64,000 bases of DNA from Rhodococcus sp. P-2. GTDB taxonomy: Bacteria > Actinomycetota > Actinomycetes > Mycobacteriales > Mycobacteriaceae. The position numbers and the translations under genes were made by a program. Shown here in pieces: positions 56,401 through 64,000 of the stretch. The stretch covers positions 620,001-684,000 of the forward strand of contig NZ_CP066779.1 in NCBI RefSeq assembly GCF_016598535.1, written 5' to 3'. Position 1 is the first letter of the stretch. Each line of letters opens with the position of its first letter. A model generated the notes under the pieces. The model made no database searches and was not told where the DNA came from. It worked only from the letters and a program-made list of their open reading frames with translations.

Positions 56401-57161
56401 ATCGGGGACAGTTCGGGTTGCTTGGCGCTTACGCCGTCACCCGAGGACGTTCCCTTCACTCGCCGAGCTACCCACGGCACCAAGAACTCTCGTGCCCATT
56501 GACGATCCTCGCGACGAGTTTCGGCTTTCGTGAGAACCGGCGCCGGTCCCAGATCGGGCGGGATCAATCCGTGTTCGACACCGAGCACGTCGAGCACACG
56601 CGTCGCCATGTTCTCGTGCCCGGCGGGCGACATGTGCAGTCGATCCCAGCCCCACATCCGAAGGTCCTGATATTCGGAGAATCGCCAGAAGTCGACGAGG
56701 GTCGCACCATGGCGGTCCGCCACCTCACGAACTAGCTCGTTGTAGATCGCCAGACGTCCGCGGAGCTTGCCGAAGAAGGCGGACCATCCGGTGTCGTACG
56801 CGGTGAACATCAGAACCCGGGCGCCGGATTCAGTGAGCCGGCCGATTGCCGAATCGTAGCGGGCGACGACTGCATCGATGTCGAGCTTGGGACGCATCAT
56901 GTCGTTTCCGCCGGCGTAGATGGTCACCAGATCGGGCTTCAGCGCCAGGGCGGGTTCCAACTGCTCGTCGATGATCGGTCCGAGTAGGCGACCACGAATC
57001 GCCAGGTTGGCGTAGCGGAACTCGGGATTGTTCACCGCCAGCTGCTCGGCCACTCGGTCTGCCCACCCGCGCAGACCGTTGGGGAATCGTTCGTCGGCGT
57101 CGCCGACGCCCTCGGTGAACGAGTCACCGAGGGCAACGTAACGGCTCGGAAGAGAAGTCAT
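56391..57161 (-). CDS. SGNH/GDSL-family hydrolase
   Basis: Serine hydrolase or esterase of 256 residues. Block I GDSFTEGVGD has the nucleophile Ser near residue 14, block II includes NLAIRGR with Gly, block III is GGND, and block V DRLHMSPAGH supplies Asp and His, so the catalytic set is complete. No signal peptide, hence probably cytoplasmic. The substrate is unknown; polar-lipid or sugar ester acyl groups are typical. ATG 57161 lies 7 nt from AATACT on the minus strand (leaderless pattern); GTG 57167 is an alternative. Confidence 0.88.
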   Translation of the reverse strand: MTSLPSRYVALGDSFTEGVGDADERFPNGLRGWADRVAEQLAVNNPEFRYANLAIRGRLLGPIIDEQLEPALALKPDLVTIYAGGNDMMRPKLDIDAVVARYDSAIGRLTESGARVLMFTAYDTGWSAFFGKLRGRLAIYNELVREVADRHGATLVDFWRFSEYQDLRMWGWDRLHMSPAGHENMATRVLDVLGVEHGLIPPDLGPAPVLTKAETRREDRQWAREFLVPWVARRVKGTSSGDGVSAKQPELSPIQS

Positions 57162-57193
57162 ACCCACCAGTATTCCAGTAGGTCAGCTAACGA

Positions 57194-58276
57194 TCACACA
57201 TCTGTGCTGAAGCGCACGCCACCGTCCGGCAACGTCACGCCCGGCCACACGCGTGCGCCGCGCAACAATTCACATCGCGCACCGATGTCCGCGCCGTCAC
57301 CGATGACGGCGTCGCGAACCAGTGCTCGGGGTCCGATACGGACGCCGAATCCGAGGATCGATCGTTCGACCACCGCGCCGGCTTCCACAACCGCGCCGTC
57401 GAAGAGAATTGCACCGTCGAGGCGCGCACCTGCGCCGACTTCGGCTCCTCGACCGACGACAGTGCCGCCGATCAGGACGGCACCCGGCGCGATTCCGGCT
57501 CCGGGGTGAACGAGGGACTCACCGCGCGGACCTTCGAGAGCGGGCGAAGGAGCGATGCCCCGCACCAGGTCGGCGGAACCACGAACGAAGTCCTCGGGGG
57601 TGCCCATGTCCCGCCAGTACGACGAGTCGACGTGGCCGAACACGCGCTTACCCTCGGCGAGGAGGTTCGGGAACACCTCACGCTCCACCGAGACCGGGCG
57701 TCCTTCGGGGATCTGCTCGATGATCTCGCGCTTGAACACGTAGCAACCGGCGTTGATCTGATCCGTCGGCGGATCCTGCGTCTTCTCCAGGAAGGCCGAG
57801 ACCCGTCCGTCCTCGTCGGTCGGAACACAACCGAATGCACGCGGGTCACCCACGCGAACCAGGTGCAAGGTCACGTCGGCATCCGTCTTCTCGTGGGTCT
57901 CGAGAATGCCGTTGAGATCGGTGCCGCCGAGCACGTCACCGTTGAACACCATGACGTTGTCGCCACGCAACTTCGGGAGCACGTTGCGGATTCCGCCACC
58001 GGTGCCCAGTGGTTCGGTCTCGAAGACGTAGTCGATCTCGAGCCCCATCTTGGAGCCGTCGCCGAAGTAGTCCTCGAATACCTCTGCCTTGAAAGACGTT
58101 CCGAGCACAACGTGCTTGATACCGGCTGCCTCGATCCGGGCGAGCAGATGTGTCAGGAACGGCAGGCCGGCGGTCGGAAGCATCGGCTTGGGTGCCGACA
58201 ACGTCAGCGGACGCAGCCGAGTGCCCTTGCCGCCTACCAGGATTACGGCGTCGGTCGGATTCTGATCGGACATCAT
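57194..58276 (-). CDS. NDP-sugar (mannose-1-phosphate) nucleotidyltransferase
   Basis: Makes an NDP-sugar, by position and resemblance GDP-mannose or a related donor (Rv3264c-like); 360 residues. The N-terminal Rossmann nucleotidyltransferase has the pyrophosphorylase loop LVGGKGTRLRPLT with the lysine-containing SAPKPMLP, and the metal Asp in VFNGDVL. The C-terminal part is a left-handed beta-helix of hexapeptide repeats (IGGTVVGRGAEVGAGARLDGA), typical of the long bacterial form. ATG 58276 overlaps the wbbL stop by 4 nt with GGGGGA just upstream; ATG 58273 is equally possible. GDP-mannose or glucose-1-phosphate specificity cannot be settled from sequence alone. Confidence 0.9.
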   Translation of the reverse strand: MMSDQNPTDAVILVGGKGTRLRPLTLSAPKPMLPTAGLPFLTHLLARIEAAGIKHVVLGTSFKAEVFEDYFGDGSKMGLEIDYVFETEPLGTGGGIRNVLPKLRGDNVMVFNGDVLGGTDLNGILETHEKTDADVTLHLVRVGDPRAFGCVPTDEDGRVSAFLEKTQDPPTDQINAGCYVFKREIIEQIPEGRPVSVEREVFPNLLAEGKRVFGHVDSSYWRDMGTPEDFVRGSADLVRGIAPSPALEGPRGESLVHPGAGIAPGAVLIGGTVVGRGAEVGAGARLDGAILFDGAVVEAGAVVERSILGFGVRIGPRALVRDAVIGDGADIGARCELLRGARVWPGVTLPDGGVRFSTDV

Positions 58277-59187
58277 TTTCCCCCGTGGTTCGAAACTGTT
58301 GGGTTGTCGGTCGAGTTGTCGGTGCGAGCGCGCTCGCGGACTGCTGAAGCTACGGCGATCTTGGATCGCACAGCGAGGCCACCGCGCAGGGCGAGTCGCA
58401 ACGGCGCCTGCCACCAGTGCGGATGGCGATCAGCCTGGAACTGGTAGGCACTGCGATGATGGGCGGGCAACATCAGTTCCGGATGACGTCCTGCCGCATG
58501 ACCTTTGGCATGCGTGACGACAGCCGAGGGGACGAATACGTTGAGCCACCCGGCTTTTCCGAGGCGGTCACCGAAGTCGACGTCCTCCATGTACATGAAG
58601 TAACGAGAGTCGAAACCGGAGATGGTGTCGAAGGCGTCGCGTCGTACCAGCAGGCACGACCCGGAAAGCCACCCCACGGCACGCTCGGTGACGGCCTCGT
58701 TCTCCTGACGGTAACGAGCAGTCCACGGGTTCTTCGGCCACACCGTACCGAGCAACGCGTGCCCGACGCCCGAGGTGATGTCGGGCACCGTTCGCGCCGA
58801 CGGATAGACACTGCCGTCCGGTTCGAGGACCTTCGGCCCCAGTGCACCGGCCCTTGGCCACCGATTTGCCGCAGCCACCAATTCGTCGAGTGAACCGGGT
58901 GCCCATTGGACGTCCGGGTTGGAAATCACGACGAATTCGATCGACGAATCGATCTCCGCGACAGCCCGATTTATCGCTCCCCCGTACCCGATGTTTCCAC
59001 CGGTACGAAGCAGACGGACATGCTCGTACTTGGCATCAGCGGCCTCGGGGGCACCATCGGTCGACCCATTGTCGGCCATGATGACCTGGGGTTTTTCTGT
59101 CGTCGCCACAGCGAGCGTGCTCAAGAAATTCTCGAGATGCTCGCCTGGCGAGTAGGTCACCGTTACCACGGCCAGCTTGGGACTCAC
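58273..59187 (-). CDS. wbbL: Rhamnosyltransferase WbbL (arabinogalactan linker)
   Basis: GT2-family glycosyltransferase, 304 residues, which adds L-rhamnose from dTDP-rhamnose to GlcNAc-PP-decaprenol, forming the link between peptidoglycan and arabinogalactan. Seen are the nucleotide region VVTVTYSPGEHLENFL, the DNGSTDG motif, the VISNPDVQW metal-binding DxD-like segment, and SGSCLLVRRDAFDTISGFDSRYFMYMEDVDFGDRLG, typical of rhamnosyltransferases. GTG 59187 follows TAGGCT by 7 nt (leaderless). Overlaps the pyrophosphorylase gene by 4 nt; rmlD, upstream, provides the donor. Confidence 0.93.
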   Translation of the reverse strand: MSPKLAVVTVTYSPGEHLENFLSTLAVATTEKPQVIMADNGSTDGAPEAADAKYEHVRLLRTGGNIGYGGAINRAVAEIDSSIEFVVISNPDVQWAPGSLDELVAAANRWPRAGALGPKVLEPDGSVYPSARTVPDITSGVGHALLGTVWPKNPWTARYRQENEAVTERAVGWLSGSCLLVRRDAFDTISGFDSRYFMYMEDVDFGDRLGKAGWLNVFVPSAVVTHAKGHAAGRHPELMLPAHHRSAYQFQADRHPHWWQAPLRLALRGGLAVRSKIAVASAVRERARTDNSTDNPTVSNHGGK

Positions 59188-59230
59188 GCCGGTCAGCCTA
59201 GCCGTCCGCGGCCACTGCCCCGAACAATGC

Positions 59231-60070
59231 TCACGCCAGAGCGGCGTGCAGAGCCTCTCGCCACGGACGCAACGGCGTCATTCCCGCGGTAACCCATGCG
59301 CGCTCGGACAAGACCGAATATGCCGGGCGCGGGGCGGGGCGTACGAACTCCGCGCTACTGCACGGGCGCACCCGTGCCGGGTCCGCGCCGATCTCCTCGA
59401 ACACAGCACGCGCCAACTCGTACCAACTGGCGTGCCCGCTGTTGGTCACGTGGAATGTCGACGCACCCGTGAAGTCCCGCAGCGCGAGTTCGACGATGCC
59501 GCCGGCCAGATCGACGCTGTACGTGGGTGACCCGATCTGGTCGTCCACGACGTTCACGAATTCTCGTTCTGCTTCGAGCCTTCGCATCGTGGCGACAAAA
59601 TCGGTACCGACACCCGAATACACCCACGCGGTACGCACGACGGCAACGTCGGCCCCCGAATCTCGAACAGCGATCTCGCCGTCCAGTTTGGTTCGGCCGT
59701 AGACCGTCGCGGGACCGGTCGGGGCATCGACGTCGTAGGGCGTGCTCGCGTCGCCCGGAAATACGTAGTCCGTCGAGACGTGGATCAACCGCGAACCGGC
59801 ACGCGCACACGCTCGCGCGAGATTCAGCGGTCCGATCTCGTTGACCGCCCTCGCTGCCTCCTGGTCTGTCTCGGCAGCATCGACTGCCGTGTACGCAGCG
59901 CAGTTGATCACCACCGAATCAGGCGAGACGAACTCGTCGACCGCGCGGCTGTCGGTGATGTCGAGCTCGCGGGAACCGACGGCCGTCACAGTGTGACCCG
60001 CCGACGTTGCGAGAGCATCAATACGTGTTCCGAGCTGCCCTCGGGCGCCGGTGAGCAGGATATTCGTCAC
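59231..60070 (-). CDS. rmlD: dTDP-4-dehydrorhamnose reductase
   Basis: Last step of dTDP-L-rhamnose synthesis, NAD(P)H dependent; 279 residues of the extended SDR fold. It starts VTNILLTGARGQLGTRI with the GxxGxxG loop, then STDYVFPG, and the catalytic Tyr-x3-Lys in VYGRTKLDGE. HVTNSGHASWYELARAVFEEIG is the substrate part. The GTG at 60070 has no SD but CAGACT lies 7 nt upstream, suggesting a leaderless transcript. Only 66 bp separate it from the divergent LCP gene. Essential in mycobacteria (recalled). Confidence 0.94.
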   Translation of the reverse strand: MTNILLTGARGQLGTRIDALATSAGHTVTAVGSRELDITDSRAVDEFVSPDSVVINCAAYTAVDAAETDQEAARAVNEIGPLNLARACARAGSRLIHVSTDYVFPGDASTPYDVDAPTGPATVYGRTKLDGEIAVRDSGADVAVVRTAWVYSGVGTDFVATMRRLEAEREFVNVVDDQIGSPTYSVDLAGGIVELALRDFTGASTFHVTNSGHASWYELARAVFEEIGADPARVRPCSSAEFVRPAPRPAYSVLSERAWVTAGMTPLRPWREALHAALA

Positions 60071-60136
60071 ATGGTTGAGTCTGGCACGCCGCGCCGAGGT
60101 ACCCGCGGCCGAGCATCGGACCAGTAACCTGAAGGA

Positions 60137-61669
60137 GTGTCCCACCAGCAACCGCAGCGCCGCGCGCGTCCACGACCTGCGCCGATTCGGACCAAGACGA
60201 GCCCGGCTCGCATAGCGGTCGCGGTGCTCTCCGTGCTCGTACTGCTGGTCACCGGGTTCGCGTGGCGGGGTGTGGACTCGTTGAGAAACAGCCTGGCCAC
60301 TGCCAGCGGCCTCGGCCTCGGTGGGGGCAAGGACGGAGCCATCGACATCTTGATGGTGGGTACCGACAGTCGCACCGACGCACACGGCAACCCGCTCTCG
60401 CAAAGCGAGCTCGACTCGTTGCGCGCCGGCGAGGAAGTCGCCTCCAACACCGACACCATCATCTTGATCCGCGTCCCCAACGACGGAAGTTCCGCAACCG
60501 CGATCTCGATTCCCCGCGATGCATACGTCAACGTCCCCGGTATCGGTATGTCGAAGATCAACGCCGCGTTCGGTGCCACCAAGGAAACCGAGCGACTGAA
60601 GTTGGTCAACAACGGGTCGTCCGACACCGAAGCCGACAAGAAGTCGACGGAAGCCGGCCGAACCGCGCTCATCGGAGCCGTGGCGAATCTGACCGGCATC
60701 ACCGTCGATCACTACGCCGAAGTCGGTCTACTCGGATTCGTCCTGCTGACCAACGCCGTGGGTGGAGTCGACGTCTGTCTCAATGCGCCGGTCGACGAAC
60801 CGATGTCCGGAGCCAACTTCGCAGCCGGGAAACAGACACTCGACGGCGCCGACGCGCTGAGCTTCGTGCGACAACGACACGACCTTCCTCGCGGCGACCT
60901 GGACCGGATCGTGCGCCAGCAGGTGTTCATGGCTTCTCTCGTCAGCAAGGTACTCAGCGCAAAAACGTTGAGCGATCCCGGAAAGCTCAGTCAGTTGACC
61001 TCGGCCGTTCAGCGTTCCGTCGTCATCGACGACGACTGGGACATCATCGAATTCGCCAAGCAGTTGCAGAATCTGGCCGGCGGCAAGGTGCAATTCGAGA
61101 CCATCCCCGTTCTCGACATCAACGGCATGACCGATTACGGCGAGTCCATCGTCAAGGTCGATCCCAAGGCCGTCAAGAAATACATCGCCGGACTGGTCGG
61201 CGCCGACAGCGAGGACTCGGAGGAGACCTCGGAGGCACCGACCACCGTGAATGCGTCCTCGATCACCGTCGACGTCGCGAACGCCAGTGACATCGCAGGG
61301 TTGGCCAGCGGAGTTTCCGAGGCGTTGAGTGCCCTCGGGTACAAACAGGGTCAGGTCGGCAACAACACCGGCGCCGATGTCTCCGAATCGACGGTGTTCG
61401 CAAAGTCCGCGGACGACGACGCTGCACTCGCGGTGGCCGAGGCACTCGGGGGCCTGACGGTCAAGGCGGATTCGTCGTTGTCCTCGGGCAAGGTTCGAGT
61501 TGTCATTGCCGAGGACTACTCCGGGCCGCAGTCCGCGGACGCGGTATCTCCGTCCGAAGGCGCAGCGACCACGACTGAATCGGCGAGCACCACCGAGACC
61601 AGCCCCACCCCCGCACCGCCCGGTCCCCCGATCGATGCAGCCTCCAACGGTCCCCGCTGTGTTAACTGA
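60137..61669 (+). CDS. LytR-CpsA-Psr (LCP) cell-wall ligase
   Basis: Membrane-anchored ligase joining arabinogalactan (or other glycopolymers) to peptidoglycan; 510 residues. One membrane helix at about 25-48 follows a basic N-terminus. The extracytoplasmic LCP domain (about 70-240) has the MVGTDSR, SIPRDAYVNVPG and FVRQRHD-LPRGDLDR arginine-rich motifs that bind polyprenyl pyrophosphate. A LytR_C domain follows at about 375-460 (ITVDVANASDIAGLASGVSEALSALGY), and the end is Pro/Thr-rich. GAAGGA precedes the GTG. It sits next to wbbL/rmlD, which make the linker it attaches. M. tuberculosis counterpart: Rv3267 (CpsA-like). Confidence 0.93.
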   Translation: MSHQQPQRRARPRPAPIRTKTSPARIAVAVLSVLVLLVTGFAWRGVDSLRNSLATASGLGLGGGKDGAIDILMVGTDSRTDAHGNPLSQSELDSLRAGEEVASNTDTIILIRVPNDGSSATAISIPRDAYVNVPGIGMSKINAAFGATKETERLKLVNNGSSDTEADKKSTEAGRTALIGAVANLTGITVDHYAEVGLLGFVLLTNAVGGVDVCLNAPVDEPMSGANFAAGKQTLDGADALSFVRQRHDLPRGDLDRIVRQQVFMASLVSKVLSAKTLSDPGKLSQLTSAVQRSVVIDDDWDIIEFAKQLQNLAGGKVQFETIPVLDINGMTDYGESIVKVDPKAVKKYIAGLVGADSEDSEETSEAPTTVNASSITVDVANASDIAGLASGVSEALSALGYKQGQVGNNTGADVSESTVFAKSADDDAALAVAEALGGLTVKADSSLSSGKVRVVIAEDYSGPQSADAVSPSEGAATTTESASTTETSPTPAPPGPPIDAASNGPRCVN

Positions 61670-61690
61670 ACGGCTGCGTAAGCTGAGGAC

Positions 61691-62404
61691 GTGCCTTCGC
61701 CTGTAGACAACCTGACCGACGCCCTCCTCGGACCGATCTTGACTGCCGACCCGGCCGGCCCTCGCGTGACGTACTACGACGATGCCACCGGCGAGCGCAT
61801 CGAATTGTCTGCGAGCACGCTGGCCAACTGGGCGGCCAAGACCGCGAACATGGTTCGGGACGAGTTCGCCCTCGAGCCCGGCGGCAAGGTCGCCGTGCTG
61901 CTGCCCGCACACTGGCAGAGCGTCGCCGTCTTGCTGGGTGTGTGGTGGGCAGGCGGTGAGGTAGTCCTCTCCCCCGACGCCGACGCCGAACTGGCTTTTG
62001 TCACCGCCGACCGCCTGGACGACGTTGCGGACGTACCCGAAGTAGCCGCACTCTCACTCGACGCGTTCGGCAAGGGATTGAGCGATCTTCCGCTCGGCGT
62101 CGCCGATTACGCAACGTCCATTCGCGTCCACGGTGACCAGTTCCGCAGCACCGGAGCCGGTTCGGCGTTGGAAGGTCGGTCCGTAGCGGACACGATCGAC
62201 GCGGCTCGTGCATCGGCGAAGAACATCGAATTGGCGTCGACGGATCGTGTCCTCTCCAGCCGGACGTGGGACACGGCAGACGACTTGATCGACGGGCTTC
62301 TGGCGGTCCTCGCCGCAGGCGCCTCACTCGTGCAGGTGGCCCACCCGGACACGGAAGCTACCGCGCGCCGAGTGGGCACCGAGAAGGTCACAAAGCAGTT
62401 CTGA
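61691..62404 (+). CDS. TIGR03089 family protein (Rv3268-like)
   Basis: Protein of unknown function, 237 residues, resembling the N-terminal part of AMP-binding (acyl-CoA synthetase-like) enzymes: GERIELSASTLANWAAKTANMVRDEFALEPGGKVAVLLPAHW is like the first subdomain. No P-loop TSG-type AMP motif and no catalytic lysine are present, so it is probably not an active synthetase. The GTG follows TAAGCT (61679-61684) by 6 nt, a leaderless promoter. It ends 3 bp from the convergent ABC permease gene. Confidence 0.85.
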   Translation: MPSPVDNLTDALLGPILTADPAGPRVTYYDDATGERIELSASTLANWAAKTANMVRDEFALEPGGKVAVLLPAHWQSVAVLLGVWWAGGEVVLSPDADAELAFVTADRLDDVADVPEVAALSLDAFGKGLSDLPLGVADYATSIRVHGDQFRSTGAGSALEGRSVADTIDAARASAKNIELASTDRVLSSRTWDTADDLIDGLLAVLAAGASLVQVAHPDTEATARRVGTEKVTKQF

Positions 62405-62407
62405 GCG

Positions 62408-64000
62408 CTAGCTCGCGAGAGCTGTCACCGGTGACACCAGTCCCGCCCGCCGAGCGGGGAGCAGTGACGCGATCACACCGCAGATTCCGCCGATCAACAC
62501 GATGGCCACCAACTGCACCCACGGCACTGCGCTGAGGGCAACGTCCTCGATCCCGAACACCGATGCGGTACCCGCTACGCCGAACACCATCCCGAACAAC
62601 ACTCCGATCACCGATGCAACTCCTGCCACCAGCAGTGCTTCCCAGATCAACACGGCTCGAATTCCCTTCTTGGTCAATCCGAGTGCGCGGAGCAGTCCGG
62701 ATTCGCGGCGCCGTTCGAGTACGGACAGCGCCATCGTGTTTCCGACGCCGATCAAGGCGATCAGCACCGCTACCGACAGCAATCCGGCAACCACCATGAG
62801 CATGGTGTCGAGGATCGAATCGAGGGCTGAACGCATCTCGGTCATTCCCTGAACATCGCTGCCCGGGGCTTCCTGGCGTGAGAGGTCGGTGATGCGGTCG
62901 GTGGCGGCGAGCGCCTGTTCGTCAGTATCCGTATTCAACCTGACCCAGTACGAATCGGTGGTCGGTGCAGTGGCCGCTGCACCCAGATCTCCTCGATCCA
63001 GCAGCGCTGGTTGACCTTTCACGCCTTCGATCACGCTGACGTTGACGGCGCCGCGATCCCCTCTCACCGTGGCCGTATCGCCCGCCGAGAGTTTGTACTC
63101 GGTCAGATCAGCGGGCGAGAGCACGAGCTGACCGGCAGTGGGTACCGAGATCTCGGTACGCAGAACATCTTTCACCCGAGCAGCGTCGACGCCGAATCCG
63201 GCCAGCGAGCCGCGCCCGTCGATCGTCAGTTCGGCCTTGTCCAGACCGCTCACCGCGCCGACTCCGTTGACGGCCGCAATGTCAGTCCCCAAACCGGCGG
63301 GCAGGGGCGCGGAGCCGGAGCTGCTCACCATCACGTCGACCGGAAATTGGCTGTCCATTGCTGCAGGTGCAGCTTCCTTGACCGTCGCGATTCCCACGAC
63401 GAGCGTGCTCGTCAATGCGACTCCGATCAACAGAGCCGTGGCTGTCGCCGAGGTCCGGCGTGGGTTTCTCCCGGCGTTGCCTGCTGCCAGGCTTCCCACC
63501 GGACCGATCAGTCTCGCCAATACGCCACCCGCGGCATTGATCAGTGCAGGCACAATTCGACCGGACAGGGCTGCGATTCCCAGGAACGAGAACAGCCCAC
63601 CGGCGGTTGCGGCCGGCACCTGCTGATTCGTCACTCCCAGGACCGTCATCGCGATGCCCGCGAGCAGGATCACGACGCCGAGAACCCGGCGCACCACCGA
63701 CACCTGAACGCTCTCGGGCTTGGATTCCATCGGCTGCAGTGCCGCCAACGGGGACAACTTCGTTGCCGCCCGTCCGGGCGCAGATGCAGCGAGCATCGTC
63801 ATCACGATGCCGACAGCAAGGCCGACCACGACGGTCACCGGGGTGACGCTCAGTGACGAAAGTGGAACCGGCACATCCGCGGCCGTTGCTACGCGACCGA
63901 TCGCCCAGGCGAGTCCGACACCGAGTCCGACGCCGATCACCGAGGCGATCACGCCGACCGCCGCGGCTTCACTGCGAATGCTCCGGCGAACCTGCTTGGC
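62408..64000 (-). CDS. ABC transporter permease, FtsX/MacB type (N-terminus outside window)
   Basis: C-terminal 530 residues of a two-repeat FtsX-type permease; the frame stays open to the window edge (AKQVRRSIRSEAAAVGVIASVIG), so the true start lies beyond 64000. Seen are four or more membrane helices in the first segment, a second repeat starting RRTSATATALLIGVALTSTLVVGIA, an extracytoplasmic domain of about 230 residues, and a terminal FtsX triple helix VVAGLLSVAVLIALIGVGNTMALSVLERRRESGLLRALGLTKKGIR. Such proteins export lipids, peptides or antibiotics, or transmit mechanical force. Its ATPase gene is expected upstream, outside the window. Confidence 0.9.
   Translation of the reverse strand, partial: AKQVRRSIRSEAAAVGVIASVIGVGLGVGLAWAIGRVATAADVPVPLSSLSVTPVTVVVGLAVGIVMTMLAASAPGRAATKLSPLAALQPMESKPESVQVSVVRRVLGVVILLAGIAMTVLGVTNQQVPAATAGGLFSFLGIAALSGRIVPALINAAGGVLARLIGPVGSLAAGNAGRNPRRTSATATALLIGVALTSTLVVGIATVKEAAPAAMDSQFPVDVMVSSSGSAPLPAGLGTDIAAVNGVGAVSGLDKAELTIDGRGSLAGFGVDAARVKDVLRTEISVPTAGQLVLSPADLTEYKLSAGDTATVRGDRGAVNVSVIEGVKGQPALLDRGDLGAAATAPTTDSYWVRLNTDTDEQALAATDRITDLSRQEAPGSDVQGMTEMRSALDSILDTMLMVVAGLLSVAVLIALIGVGNTMALSVLERRRESGLLRALGLTKKGIRAVLIWEALLVAGVASVIGVLFGMVFGVAGTASVFGIEDVALSAVPWVQLVAIVLIGGICGVIASLLPARRAGLVSPVTALAS

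Overview
The window is chromosomal core DNA from a high-GC, mycolic-acid-bearing actinobacterium, most probably a Rhodococcus of the erythropolis/qingshengii group (inference). The evidence is the gene set: WhiB1, WhiB2, MtrA-MtrB-LpqB, an RsrA/RshA-type anti-sigma factor, F420 genes fbiA-fbiB, arabinogalactan-linker sugar genes wbbL/rmlD, an LCP protein, actinobacterial ribosomal protein bL37, and an alkB-rubA-rubB-tetR alkane cluster of rhodococcal type. From about 4.4 kb to 62.4 kb the gene order closely follows the Mycobacterium tuberculosis segment Rv3205c-Rv3268 as I remember it. I see no rRNA, tRNA, CRISPR array, prophage, insertion sequence or integrase.

Layout. 1-2.2 kb: nitrate/nitrite assimilation (nirB partial, narK). 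2.3-4.4 kb: CynX-type MFS exporter divergent from a FadR-type regulator. 4.4-16.3 kb: moeZ, DUF3152 protein, fasR-like TetR, DUF3107, ferritin-like protein, rhlE helicase, beta-propeller membrane protein, ParA, phosphatase, GNAT, small membrane protein, diacylglycerol-kinase-like enzyme. 16.4-21.4 kb: redox and stress signalling (whiB1, pdtaS, biotinyl/lipoyl carrier, bL37, sigH-rshA, ybaK, SIMPL lipoprotein). 21.4-24.5 kb: SRAP protein, aroA, rsgA. 24.6-31.5 kb: lipid block (two acyl-CoA desaturases with their reductase under a shared palindromic operator, a WS/DGAT-like protein, a HAD protein). 31.5-42.6 kb: secA, hpf, comF, lpqB, mtrB, mtrA, tmk, ahcY. 42.7-47.6 kb: alkane hydroxylation, an amino-acid permease and a cation exporter. 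47.7-51.5 kb: mannose metabolism (manA, SIS protein, phosphomannomutase). 51.7-56.4 kb: DUF3499, zincin-like protein, whiB2, fbiA, fbiB, NUDIX. 56.4-62.4 kb: SGNH hydrolase, NDP-sugar pyrophosphorylase, wbbL, rmlD, LCP protein, TIGR03089 protein. 62.4-64 kb: C-terminal part of an ABC transporter permease.

How the genes fit together. Cell-envelope building dominates: precursor sugars (manA, phosphomannomutase, pyrophosphorylase, rmlD), linker transfer (wbbL), LCP ligation, Sec export, and MtrAB-LpqB control. A second theme is fatty acids: desaturation, alkane oxidation and a FasR-like regulator. A third is redox control (WhiB proteins, SigH, F420).

The most interesting signals are regulatory. 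(1) Three copies of a TACGG-type palindrome mark the desaturase genes. (2) A GGAAC-N18-GTT promoter lies a few bases before an in-frame ATG of sigH, predicting a nearly leaderless long sigma isoform like Streptomyces sigma-R-prime. (3) A tandem two-part repeat fills the alkB promoter. (4) About twenty genes show a -10 hexamer 6-8 nt before the start codon, the mark of leaderless transcripts, and this was used to choose starts. (5) Two genes, rhlE and rsgA, appear to start with CTG.
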